DNA of 64,000 bases, from assembly GCF_031998825.1 (NCBI RefSeq), contig NZ_DAMACX010000005.1:62001-126000 (forward strand), read 5' to 3'. The position numbers and the translations under genes are program-made. This stretch comes from Pseudescherichia sp031998825 (lineage in GTDB: Bacteria; Pseudomonadota; Gammaproteobacteria; Enterobacterales; Enterobacteriaceae). Shown one piece after another: positions 33,312 to 41,410 of the stretch. Numbering within the stretch: the first letter of the stretch is position 1; the number at the start of each line of letters is the position of its first letter. Below the pieces are notes generated by a model. That model saw nothing but the letters and a program-made list of their open reading frames with translations, did not search any database and was not told the DNA's origin.

Positions 33312-34096
33312 TTGTGATTGAAGGGCTGAGTAAAACCTATGCCGGAGCAGGCCGACCGGCGCTGAACGACATCTCGCTAACCGTTCCCGAAGGAGCCATT
33401 TACGGCATTCTCGGACGCAGCGGCGCGGGCAAGAGCACGCTGATCCGCTGTCTTAACCTGCTGGAGCGGCCGACCCGCGGCCGCATTCTGGTTAACGGGC
33501 GCGACATCACCGGCTTCGATAAAGCGGCGCTGCGCGCGCACCGTCTGCAAACCGGCATGATTTTTCAGCACTTCAATCTGCTGCACGCCCGCAGCGTGGC
33601 GGATAACGTCGCCGTGCCGCTGGAGATCGCAGGCGTCGCCAAAGCGCAGCGCCGGGCGCGGGTCGAGGAGCTGCTGCACCTGGTGGGACTGAGCGATAAG
33701 GCGCAGGCCTTCCCCTCTCAGCTCTCCGGCGGGCAGAAGCAGCGCGTCGGCATCGCCAGGGCGCTGGCGGCGCGCCCGCAGGTGCTGCTCTGCGACGAGG
33801 CCACCAGCGCGCTGGATCCAGAGACCACCCAGTCGGTGCTCAGCCTGCTGGCGGATATTAACCGCCAGCTCGGCCTGACGATTGTGCTGATCACCCATCA
33901 GCTGGAGGTGGTAAAAAGCCTCTGCGATCATGCGGCGCTGCTGGAGAACGGCGAGCTGATAGAGAGCGGGAAGATTGCCGATCTGCTGGTCACGCCATGG
34001 TCGCGCCTGCGCCAGGCGCTGCTGCCCGATCCGCAGGCGGAACGCCTCTTCCTGCAACGACATGGCTTAAACGGGAGGCCGCTATGCGTAGCATGA
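33308..34096 (+). CDS. MetN-like ABC transporter ATPase lacking the NIL domain
   Basis: A 262-residue ATPase with Walker A GRSGAGKST (residues 37-45), signature LSGGQKQRVGIA, Walker B VLLCDEATSALD and H-loop ITHQLE. Its order and sequence follow MetN, but it ends at 262 residues, whereas E. coli MetN is 343 and carries a C-terminal NIL (ACT-like) domain through which methionine inhibits the pump. That regulatory part is missing with no sign of a frameshift: the gene runs directly into the permease start (13-base overlap). Confidence 0.9.
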   Translation: MIVIEGLSKTYAGAGRPALNDISLTVPEGAIYGILGRSGAGKSTLIRCLNLLERPTRGRILVNGRDITGFDKAALRAHRLQTGMIFQHFNLLHARSVADNVAVPLEIAGVAKAQRRARVEELLHLVGLSDKAQAFPSQLSGGQKQRVGIARALAARPQVLLCDEATSALDPETTQSVLSLLADINRQLGLTIVLITHQLEVVKSLCDHAALLENGELIESGKIADLLVTPWSRLRQALLPDPQAERLFLQRHGLNGRPLCVA

Positions 34097-34752
34097 GCTG
34101 GGATGAGCTGTGGCCGATGCTGTTGAACGGCACCCTGGAGACCGTCTACATGGTGGCGCTGGCCGCCCTGTTTACCGTGCTGATTGGTCTGCCCATCGGC
34201 GTATTACTCTCTATTTCCCGGGCAAACGGCCTGCTGCCGATGCCTAAAACCAACGCCGTGCTGGGGGCCATAATTAACCTTGGCCGCTCGCTGCCGTTTA
34301 TCGTGCTGCTGATTGCGCTGATCCCATTTACACGGCTGCTGATTGGCACCACGCTGGGCAGCACCGCCGCGGTGGTCCCCATCACCATCGGCGCGTTTCC
34401 CTTCTTTGCCCGGCTGACGGAGAACGCGCTGGACGAGGTGGACTATGGCCGCATCGAAGCCATTTTGTCGATGGGGGGCAGCGTCTGGCACGTCATCGCT
34501 AAAGCGCTGCTGCCGGAGGCGCTGCCGACGCTGCTGGCGGGGACCACGCTCACCGTAGTGATGCTGATTGGCTTCTCGTCGATGGCCGGGGTCATTGGCG
34601 GCGGCGGGCTGGGGGATCTGGCCATTCGCTACGGCTACCAGCGCTTTAACGACCAGGTGATGGTGGGCACGGTGGTCATTTTAGTGGCGCTGGTTCAGGG
34701 GGTGCAGATGACCGGCGATCGTCTGGTACGTCGGCTGGCCCACCGCCGCTAG
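34084..34752 (+). CDS. MetI-like ABC transporter permease
   Basis: A 222-residue permease with five hydrophobic segments and the EAA motif region (DYGRIEAILSMGGSVWHVIAKALLPEALP), close to MetI. The start at 34084 follows ACGGGAGGCC; ATG 34093 is also possible. It ends the oxygenase-transporter operon. The next gene, pdeB, starts 138 bases later with its own leader. Confidence 0.9.
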   Translation: MRSMSWDELWPMLLNGTLETVYMVALAALFTVLIGLPIGVLLSISRANGLLPMPKTNAVLGAIINLGRSLPFIVLLIALIPFTRLLIGTTLGSTAAVVPITIGAFPFFARLTENALDEVDYGRIEAILSMGGSVWHVIAKALLPEALPTLLAGTTLTVVMLIGFSSMAGVIGGGGLGDLAIRYGYQRFNDQVMVGTVVILVALVQGVQMTGDRLVRRLAHRR

Positions 34753-34890
34753 CGCTACGCTTTTTTCATTAAACGTTTTTTGCATCAAGGAATTTTGGCG
34801 TGAAATAGCAGAGGATCGCCGCAGAGAATGGTATAAAGATTATACACATCTGCTGCTGACTCTCTTTCGCCATATATCAAAAAGGAACGT

Positions 34891-36477
34891 TTGATGATGA
34901 CAAGCCGACGGCTGGTAAGCGTTGTTACCGTTGTCCTGATCCTTGCGGTGCTCATCCCGGTGGGACTGAGCATCTGGCTGGCGCACCGCCAGGCGCAGGA
35001 GAACTTTATAAAAGAGCTGGACGCTTACGCCACCCGAGTCGTGATGCGCACCCAAAAAGTGGTTCAGCAAGCCAAATTAGCCCTTAACGAGATTGACCAG
35101 TTTACGGGCGCGCCCTGTAGCCCCGCCCATCTGCTGGCGATGCGCAGGGTTGCCTTTGCTAACCACTACGTGCAGGAGATGATCTACGTTGACCATCTGC
35201 AACCCGTCTGCTCGTCGCTGGAAAACCACAGCCGGGAAGGTATGCTCCCGCCGGTAGAGAGGATCACCCCGGACGGTTACCGGGCCTGGCTCACCACCCA
35301 GAACGATATCGGCTTAAACCGCATCATGGCTGCGCTGGGCAGCGAGCGCCATGTGGTAATGATCGATCCCCTGTCCTTTATCGACGTCCTGCCCTTTGGC
35401 GCATGGCCCATTGACGTGTCGCTGGTCAGCATGACGACCAACCGGCTGATTGCCAGCAGCGGCGGGTTCAATCCTGCCATCTGGCAGCAGGCGCGACAAA
35501 GTACGCTGACACGTTTCCAGCAGAAAGGCACACTGTATGACGTTCGCCGCTTCCCCGAGCTGGGGTTAGCCATTATTACCGCTGCCTCCCTCGACCCGCT
35601 GGGGAAAAACCTGCACCGACAGCTGCTGATTTGGCTTCCGGTTGGTGTGCTGATGAGCCTGGCGATCGCGTTCTTCCTGCTGCGGGTGCTGCGCCGCCTG
35701 CAGTCGCCCCACTATCGCATTCTGGATGCCATTAACGCCCGCGAGATCGAGGTCTACTACCAGCCGATTGTCGCGCTGGGCAGCGGAAAAGTGGTCGGGG
35801 CCGAGGCGCTGGCTCGCTGGCGGCAGGCCGACGGCCGCTTTCTCACGCCGGATATCTTTATTCCGCTGGCGGAGCAGTCTGGCCTGATGCCCCAGCTCAC
35901 ACAGCTGATTATTGAGACGGTATTCAGCGATCTAGGGCCGTGGCTACAGCGCCATCCGGATCAACACGTCTCGATCAATCTCGATCCCGGCGATCTGGTG
36001 TCGAAACGCCTTCCGACCTTGCTCAGCACGCTGCTGACCCGCTGGCAGCTCAGCGCCTCGCAAATTGCCCTTGAGATCACCGAGCGCGGCTTTGCCGATC
36101 CAAAAGTCAGCTCCCCGGCCATTGCCGAGCTTCGCCGTGCCGGGCACGCGATCTATATTGACGACTTCGGCACCGGCTACTCCAGCCTGAGCTATCTGCA
36201 AAATCTGGAGGTCGATATTCTGAAGATCGATAAATCTTTCGTTGATGCGCTGGAGTACAAAAACGTCACCCCACACATTATCGAGATGGCAAAAGCGTTG
36301 GGGCTGGCGATGGTCGCGGAAGGGGTTGAGACCGAAGGCCAGCTTGAGTGGCTGCGCAATCACGGCGTGCAGTTCGCCCAGGGCTGGTTCTACAGCAAGG
36401 CGCTGTCGAAGGAGGCATTTATGGCATGGGCCGAAGAGAACCTCCGGCCCCACCAGGTTACGCCTGACGCCAGCTGA
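34891..36477 (+). CDS. pdeB: Cyclic-di-GMP phosphodiesterase PdeB (CSS motif, EAL domain)
   Basis: A 528-residue membrane protein. Helix 1 (residues 7-30) leads into a periplasmic CSS-motif sensor with the signature CSS in VCSSLEN and a partner cysteine at PCSPAH; a second helix (about 245-268) is followed by a cytoplasmic EAL domain with EALARW, DDFGTGYSS and the catalytic glutamate in AEGVE. This fits E. coli PdeB (YlaB). Family members are activated when the periplasmic disulfide is reduced. Its coding end overlaps the end of convergent lacZ by 20 bases. Confidence 0.95.
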   Translation: MMMTSRRLVSVVTVVLILAVLIPVGLSIWLAHRQAQENFIKELDAYATRVVMRTQKVVQQAKLALNEIDQFTGAPCSPAHLLAMRRVAFANHYVQEMIYVDHLQPVCSSLENHSREGMLPPVERITPDGYRAWLTTQNDIGLNRIMAALGSERHVVMIDPLSFIDVLPFGAWPIDVSLVSMTTNRLIASSGGFNPAIWQQARQSTLTRFQQKGTLYDVRRFPELGLAIITAASLDPLGKNLHRQLLIWLPVGVLMSLAIAFFLLRVLRRLQSPHYRILDAINAREIEVYYQPIVALGSGKVVGAEALARWRQADGRFLTPDIFIPLAEQSGLMPQLTQLIIETVFSDLGPWLQRHPDQHVSINLDPGDLVSKRLPTLLSTLLTRWQLSASQIALEITERGFADPKVSSPAIAELRRAGHAIYIDDFGTGYSSLSYLQNLEVDILKIDKSFVDALEYKNVTPHIIEMAKALGLAMVAEGVETEGQLEWLRNHGVQFAQGWFYSKALSKEAFMAWAEENLRPHQVTPDAS

Positions 36478-39400
36478 AGGCGTAGCGCACCCGCTCCTCA
36501 GCCAAAATAAACTCCGGCGACACGCTCGGACTCCACGAGTCGTCGCCGCCTACCCCCATATGAAACGCGTCGAGGTTAAGCCAGCAGCCCTCCTCTTCGC
36601 ACAGCAGATGGTGATGGGTCGTGTCATGGAGCTGACGCTGGCCGTAGCGGCTGAGAGAGAAATGAAAATGCCCGTTCAGCCGGTGCGCACCGTACTCCAG
36701 CTGACGCGTATCACAGCGCAGGCCGTTATCGCTGGGGAAAATATAGGGCGTATGCAGCGCGCTTAGCGGCCGCGTCCAGCGCCCCTGGCTTGCCGCCAGC
36801 CTGCGGTCCGGGTAGTTCTCATGCGGCCCCAGACCCAGCCAGCTCGCGGACTCCTCCACCGCAGCCAGCTGGCAGCAGAGGCCTACCCTTGCCGGTGGCG
36901 GCGCGTCAGTGGCGATCTGCACCTCAACCTCACCGTGCAGCACGCCGTGGCTGTCGATGCGCCAGCGCTTATCGCTGATAAACAGCACCTTGTTCTCATG
37001 CTCCCAGGCGTGGCGGGTAGTAACGATTACCTCTCCGGCGCTCTCCTGCGCCGCGCAGTGCAGCAGACGCGGCGTCATGGCGTACATGCCCGCCGCCTTC
37101 CAGCGTTCGACCCATGCGTTGGGATCGATACGCGTCACCTCGCTAATACCAATATCGTTATCAAGCGGCGCACGGGTAAACCGATCCCGAACCGGGGCCA
37201 GCAGCGTCGGCGTCTCCCCGCACCACCACTGCCCCAGATCGCCGCTGCGGCGTGAGAAGTGCCAGCGCCGATCCTGCCAGCTGACGTTAAACGCCTCGTC
37301 GCTGACTGCCAACGTCGCGCCGGGACCGGCATCCTCCTGTGGGGCAACAGCCAGCGGCGCAGGCAGCCGCCACTGATCCCATGCGCAACGATGGTTCTCC
37401 GGGGACCACGCGGTGGCCCGCTGCTGATAAATCTCAACGTTAAGCCACACCTCCCCCGGCACGGCAGACAGCGCGGGGGCATCGATCTCCAGCCGCTGTA
37501 CGCCCTGGGGCAGGATCTCTAGCCGCTGCTCGCCCTCGGCCAGCACCTCGCCGTCGCGGGCAATGTGCCAGCGCAGCACCTCATTATCCGCGTGGCGGAA
37601 AAGGTATTCGCTGTGGATCTCAACCACCAGCGGCGTGGTGCTAAGCAGACGGAACTGGAAAAATTGCTGCGCGCGCTGGGCCTCATAGAGGGCCGGGTGC
37701 GGGGTGCGATCCGGGAAGACTAGCCCGTTCATGCAGAACTGGCGATCGTTTGGGGTATCACCAAAATCGCCGCCGTAGGCCCAGAAGGCGTTACCGTTTT
37801 CATCACGCTTGGTCAGCGCCTGGTCGACCCAGTCCCAGACAAAGCCGCCCTGCAGACGCGGGTTATCGCGAAACGCCTGCCAGTATTTGGCAAAGCCACC
37901 GAAGCTGTTGCCCATCGCATGGGCGTATTCGCAGAGGATCAGCGGGCGCGTCTCTTCCGGCAGGGCGATCCACTTCTTAATCGACCATTTCGGCACGGCG
38001 GGGAAAGGCTGGTCCCTATCCACACGGGCATACATCGGGCAGATAATATCGGTCGCCGCCGTGTTCGCCCCGCCGCCCTCGTACTGCACCGGACGGGTGG
38101 GATCGCTGGACTTCACCCAGCGGTAGAGCGCGTCATGGCTCGCGCCGTGGCCGGATTCATTCCCCAGCGACCAGATGATGATAGAGGGATGGTTGCGGTC
38201 GCGCTGCACCATGCGGGTGACGCGCTCGCTCATCGCAGGGAACCACTGTGGATCCTCCGCCAGACGGCTCATCGGCACCATGCCGTGAGTCTCAATGTTG
38301 GCCTCATCAACGACGTAGAGGCCATAGCGATCGCACAGTCGGTACCAGAGAGGATGGTTCGGATAGTGGGAGCAGCGCACGGCGTTAAAGTTATGCTGCT
38401 TCATCAGCTCGATATCCCGGCGCATGGTGGCCTCGTCCACCGCCTGGCCGTTTTCCGGGTGGTGCTCATGACGGTTAACCCCGCGGATCAGCAGCGCCTT
38501 GCCATTGACCTTCAGCTGGCCGTGGCTAATCTCCACCTTACGCACGCCCACGTCGCAGGCCTCGGCCTCCAGCAGCTGGCCCTGCGCATCGAGCAGCGCG
38601 ACGGTCAGCCGGTAGAGGTGCGGCGTCTCGGCGCTCCAGAGATCCGGCTTATCGACAGCAAGCTCGACGCTCAACCGCTCAGCCCATGCGCCGCGCTCGT
38701 CCACAATCGCGCTGCCGGGGCGCTGCTCCGCGCTGGCGATCGGCTCCTCGCCGCGCCATAGGGTGACGGCCACCCGGTAGTCAGTGAACTCACCGGCAAG
38801 CTGCACGGTGGTATTTATCCGGGCATGGTTAAAATCCGCGTTTAGCGCGGTCTCGACCCGGAAATCGCTGATGTGCGTTGCTGGCTTATGCAGCAGCACT
38901 ACGTCGCGGAAGATACCGCTCATGCGCCACATATCCTGATCTTCCAGATAGCTGCCGTCGCACCAGCGCAGAACCATCACCGCCAACCGGTTAGCGCCGG
39001 GCCGCAGCACCGCGCTGAGGTCGAACTCCGCGGGCAGGCGGCTATCCTGCGAATAGCCAATCCACTCTCCGTTGCACCAGAGATAGAAGGCTGAGTTGAC
39101 CCCCTCGAAAATAATCCGCGTCTGGCCGCTCGCCAGCCATGCCGCATCCACGTCAAAGGTCAGCGAGTAGCAGCCGGTGGGGTTCTCCGCAGGGACAAAC
39201 GGCGGCGTAACCGGGATTGGGTAGGTGACGTTGGTGTAGATCGGCGTATCGAACCCCTGCATCTGCCAGTTAGAGGGGACCGGCATGGCAACGGCACTGG
39301 CGCCATCCTCCGCTATCCACGACGCTGGCACGGCTTCCGGAGCGGGATAGAAGCTAAACCGCCACTCGCCGTTGAGCAGCCGCCATGACGGAGATCCACT

Positions 39401-39532
39401 CTCCTGGGCCGCTGCTTCGGCGTCACGCCAGCTGCGCAGAGGGACGTGCATTGGCAGACGGTTCCAGTGGGTCACAACTGGGTTTTCCCAGTCGCGGCGG
39501 GCAAGCAGGGTGTTCAGTGCAGCAGCAGACAT
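36458..39532 (-). CDS. lacZ: Beta-galactosidase
   Basis: A 1024-residue family GH2 beta-galactosidase, the E. coli LacZ length. Acid/base E459 lies in LGNESGHG and nucleophile E535 in LCEYAHAMGN, two positions below E. coli numbering (461, 537). The five domains run in the usual order and the C-terminal metal and substrate residues (GVGGDDSWSPSV) are present. The start follows AGGTCGAC. There is no lacY or lacA behind it: pdeB converges and overlaps by 20 bases. lacI lies upstream on the same strand. Lactose entry must therefore use another permease, or the natural substrate is a different galactoside. Confidence 0.97.
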   Translation of the reverse strand: MSAAALNTLLARRDWENPVVTHWNRLPMHVPLRSWRDAEAAAQESGSPSWRLLNGEWRFSFYPAPEAVPASWIAEDGASAVAMPVPSNWQMQGFDTPIYTNVTYPIPVTPPFVPAENPTGCYSLTFDVDAAWLASGQTRIIFEGVNSAFYLWCNGEWIGYSQDSRLPAEFDLSAVLRPGANRLAVMVLRWCDGSYLEDQDMWRMSGIFRDVVLLHKPATHISDFRVETALNADFNHARINTTVQLAGEFTDYRVAVTLWRGEEPIASAEQRPGSAIVDERGAWAERLSVELAVDKPDLWSAETPHLYRLTVALLDAQGQLLEAEACDVGVRKVEISHGQLKVNGKALLIRGVNRHEHHPENGQAVDEATMRRDIELMKQHNFNAVRCSHYPNHPLWYRLCDRYGLYVVDEANIETHGMVPMSRLAEDPQWFPAMSERVTRMVQRDRNHPSIIIWSLGNESGHGASHDALYRWVKSSDPTRPVQYEGGGANTAATDIICPMYARVDRDQPFPAVPKWSIKKWIALPEETRPLILCEYAHAMGNSFGGFAKYWQAFRDNPRLQGGFVWDWVDQALTKRDENGNAFWAYGGDFGDTPNDRQFCMNGLVFPDRTPHPALYEAQRAQQFFQFRLLSTTPLVVEIHSEYLFRHADNEVLRWHIARDGEVLAEGEQRLEILPQGVQRLEIDAPALSAVPGEVWLNVEIYQQRATAWSPENHRCAWDQWRLPAPLAVAPQEDAGPGATLAVSDEAFNVSWQDRRWHFSRRSGDLGQWWCGETPTLLAPVRDRFTRAPLDNDIGISEVTRIDPNAWVERWKAAGMYAMTPRLLHCAAQESAGEVIVTTRHAWEHENKVLFISDKRWRIDSHGVLHGEVEVQIATDAPPPARVGLCCQLAAVEESASWLGLGPHENYPDRRLAASQGRWTRPLSALHTPYIFPSDNGLRCDTRQLEYGAHRLNGHFHFSLSRYGQRQLHDTTHHHLLCEEEGCWLNLDAFHMGVGGDDSWSPSVSPEFILAEERVRYAFSWRQA

Positions 39533-39547
39533 GTCGACCTCATGATT

Positions 39548-39635
39548 TTTGCGAAGCGCTCACAATTTTCTGTACGATGCCCGGACAAGGGATAAAGGTA
39601 AAGGATCGCCATCGCCAGAAGCGGGGTCGATCACA
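39548..39635 (-). promoter_or_regulatory. lacZ promoter, operator and CRP-like site
   Basis: Read on the - strand, TGTGATCGACCCCGCT (39635-39620) has one good CRP half-site; TTTATC (39596-39591), 16 bases and TACAGA (39574-39569) form a promoter; then AATTGTGAGCGCTTCGCAAA (39567-39548) is an operator whose left half AATTGTGAGC equals E. coli lacO. The arrangement mirrors the E. coli lac control region, with CRP about 60-65 bases upstream of the start. The core TGTGAGCGCTTCGC occurs again before lacI. Confidence 0.8.
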
Positions 39636-39647
39636 AAAGCGAAGGTT

Positions 39648-40634
39648 TTAGGCCGAGCTGCGGATGACCAGCGTGACCGGCAGTAGCGTCTGGCTAAGCT
39701 CAGCATCCGCGGGCGGCTGGAGCNNNNNNNNNNCGCTGCGCTCCCCTGCCTCTTTAAAGGCCTGGCGTACCGTCGTCAGCGGCGGCGTATACCATGCGCT
39801 GTCGGCGGTATCGTCATAGCCCACCACCGCGATCTGGTCGGGTACGGCGATGCCCATTTCCGCACAGGCGCGAAGCACGCCAAGCGCCATCTGATCGTTC
39901 GCCACCAGAATGGCGTCAGGCAACGGCCGGGAGGCCAGTAGCTGGCTGGCCTGTTCATACCCCGAGGCTGCGCTCCAGTCGCCGTGCACGCTGGCCGCTG
40001 GGGTGATGTTGGCGTTTGTCAGCGTCTCCAGCCAGCCCGCAAGACGCGCTCGCGCTGATACCGAGCTCGGTGGCCCGGCGAGCAGGGCAATAACGCGATG
40101 GCCCAGGGTCAAAACGTGCTCTGCCCCCAACCTTGCCCCCTGTGCGGCGTCAAACACCAGGCTATTCACCTTCGCCGTCGGGCTGACGTCGAGAAACAGC
40201 GTGGGCGTCGGATGCGCCAGCGCCGCCAGCTCCTCGGCCTGGTCATCCTCCAGCGGCAGGTTGATCAGCAGCCCGGTAACCCGTTGGGCCAGCAGCTCCT
40301 GTAACGCCAGCAGGCAGGCAGCCTGGCTCGCCTGCTCGGGCATGGCGATAATCACGCCAGCCCCGGACTGTGCGGCGCGGTTTTTTACCGCCGAGGCGAT
40401 CTGGGACGGCGCATGGAGAGCCAGATCGCTGGTGAGCAGCCCGAGGGTACGGCTACGCTTGCCCGCCAGCTGCTGTGCGCCACGGTTGGGCACGTAGTTC
40501 AGTTCGCGCATGGCGAAAAGCACCTTCTCGCGGGTACGCGCTGAGACGTGCTCCGCCTGGTTAATCACGCGGGAGACGGTCTGATAGGAGACGCCCGCGT
40601 AACGGGCGACATCATAAAGCGTAATGGGTTTCAT
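39648..40634 (-). CDS. lacI: Lactose repressor LacI, short form
   Basis: A LacI-family repressor of about 328 residues. The N-terminal helix-turn-helix (TLYDVARYAGVSYQTVSRVIN) and hinge (PNRGAQQLAGK) match E. coli LacI closely, and the effector domain (VVGYDDTADSAWYTPPLTTVRQ) is conserved. It ends with LLPVTLVIRSSA, so the leucine-rich tetramerisation tail of E. coli LacI (about 30 residues) is missing; a dimer is expected. ATG 40634 is preceded by CCAGGGTAAC. Ten N inside codons near the 3' end leave four unknown residues, but the frame is kept. Upstream lies an operator core identical to that of lacZ. Confidence 0.92.
   Translation of the reverse strand: MKPITLYDVARYAGVSYQTVSRVINQAEHVSARTREKVLFAMRELNYVPNRGAQQLAGKRSRTLGLLTSDLALHAPSQIASAVKNRAAQSGAGVIIAMPEQASQAACLLALQELLAQRVTGLLINLPLEDDQAEELAALAHPTPTLFLDVSPTAKVNSLVFDAAQGARLGAEHVLTLGHRVIALLAGPPSSVSARARLAGWLETLTNANITPAASVHGDWSAASGYEQASQLLASRPLPDAILVANDQMALGVLRACAEMGIAVPDQIAVVGYDDTADSAWYTPPLTTVRQAFKEAGERSXXXXLQPPADAELSQTLLPVTLVIRSSA
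39724..39733. other. Run of ten undetermined bases inside lacI
   Basis: Ten N replace bases in four codons. Aligning the flanks (GERS before, LQ after) with E. coli LacI (GQTS, then four residues, then LQ) shows the spacing is exactly conserved, so the run stands for ten real unresolved bases and not for a gap of unknown length. Confidence 0.9.
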
Positions 40635-40686
40635 GGTGTTACCCTGGCAGCTGGCGTGCCGCCAGTGTAACCCAAACCGCTCAGCG

Positions 40687-40708
40687 TTGCTGTGAGCGCT
40701 TCGCGGGT
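40687..40708. promoter_or_regulatory. Second lac operator-like site, upstream of lacI
   Basis: TGTGAGCGCTTCGC at 40691-40704 is an exact 14-base copy of the lacZ operator core, in inverse orientation. It is 57 bases before the lacI start codon and abuts the end of the YczE-type gene, so LacI probably controls its own gene. Centre-to-centre distance to the lacZ operator is 1140 bp. Confidence 0.75.
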
Positions 40709-41323
40709 TTACAACGCGCTCTTCTGCGGCTGGGTGACCGGTGCAACACGGGACGGCTGGCGAAACCACGGCAGACAGAACTGGATCAGCGGGCCAATTG
40801 CCAGCGCGTAGAGCACGGTTCCCACGCCAAAGGTGCCGCCCATCGCGCAGCCCAGCAGCAGGACGCTCACCTCAATGGCGGTACGCACCATGCGCACCGA
40901 CCAGCCTGTGCGGGCGTTGATGCCGGTCATCAGGCCGTCGCGCGGGCCTGCACCGAACCCGGCACCAATATACATGCCCGTTGCCAGCGCGTTAACCACC
41001 ACGGCGGCAGCCAGCAACATACTGCGGGCCAGCAGCGAATCCAGAGGAGGCATCAGCACCAGCGCGGCGTCCGCCGCTAAGCCAAGCACCACCACGTTAC
41101 TGACGGTACCTAAGCCCGGACGCTGGCGCAGAGGGATCCACAGCAGCAGCACCAGCGCACCGATGGCAATCATCACCACGCCAATATTGAGTGAAAGGAG
41201 TTTCGCTACACCAAGATGAAACACGTTCCACGGATCGGCACCGAGATCCGCCCTGACAAACATGGCGGTAGAGACGCCGTAGAGCGTCAGGCCGATATAG
41301 AGTTGCAGGAGTCGCCGCAGCAT
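40709..41323 (-). CDS. YczE-family integral membrane protein
   Basis: A 204-residue protein of the YczE/YyaS/YitT membrane family with five hydrophobic segments and the family pattern ADLGADPWNVFHLG near the N-terminus and GAGFGAGPRDGLMTGI in the middle. The function is unknown in Enterobacteria. It is divergent from the MocR-type regulator with only 87 bases between them; this pairing of a YczE membrane protein with a MocR regulator recurs in many bacteria and suggests that the regulator controls it. It is not part of the lac system although it is placed behind lacI. Confidence 0.82.
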   Translation of the reverse strand: MLRRLLQLYIGLTLYGVSTAMFVRADLGADPWNVFHLGVAKLLSLNIGVVMIAIGALVLLLWIPLRQRPGLGTVSNVVVLGLAADAALVLMPPLDSLLARSMLLAAAVVVNALATGMYIGAGFGAGPRDGLMTGINARTGWSVRMVRTAIEVSVLLLGCAMGGTFGVGTVLYALAIGPLIQFCLPWFRQPSRVAPVTQPQKSAL

Positions 41324-41410
41324 AGTTCACCTCATTCAATCAAAGAGAGTGACATCCTCGCTCTTACTGGCATTATCATTAATGACCAGTTTTGAAAAAG
41401 TGGACTGCCT

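Noticed and set aside
33308..34096. Frameshifted metN
   Set aside because: The short length first suggested a break, but the gene ends in frame with a 13-base overlap to the permease and no NIL-like remnant follows, so it is a naturally short form.
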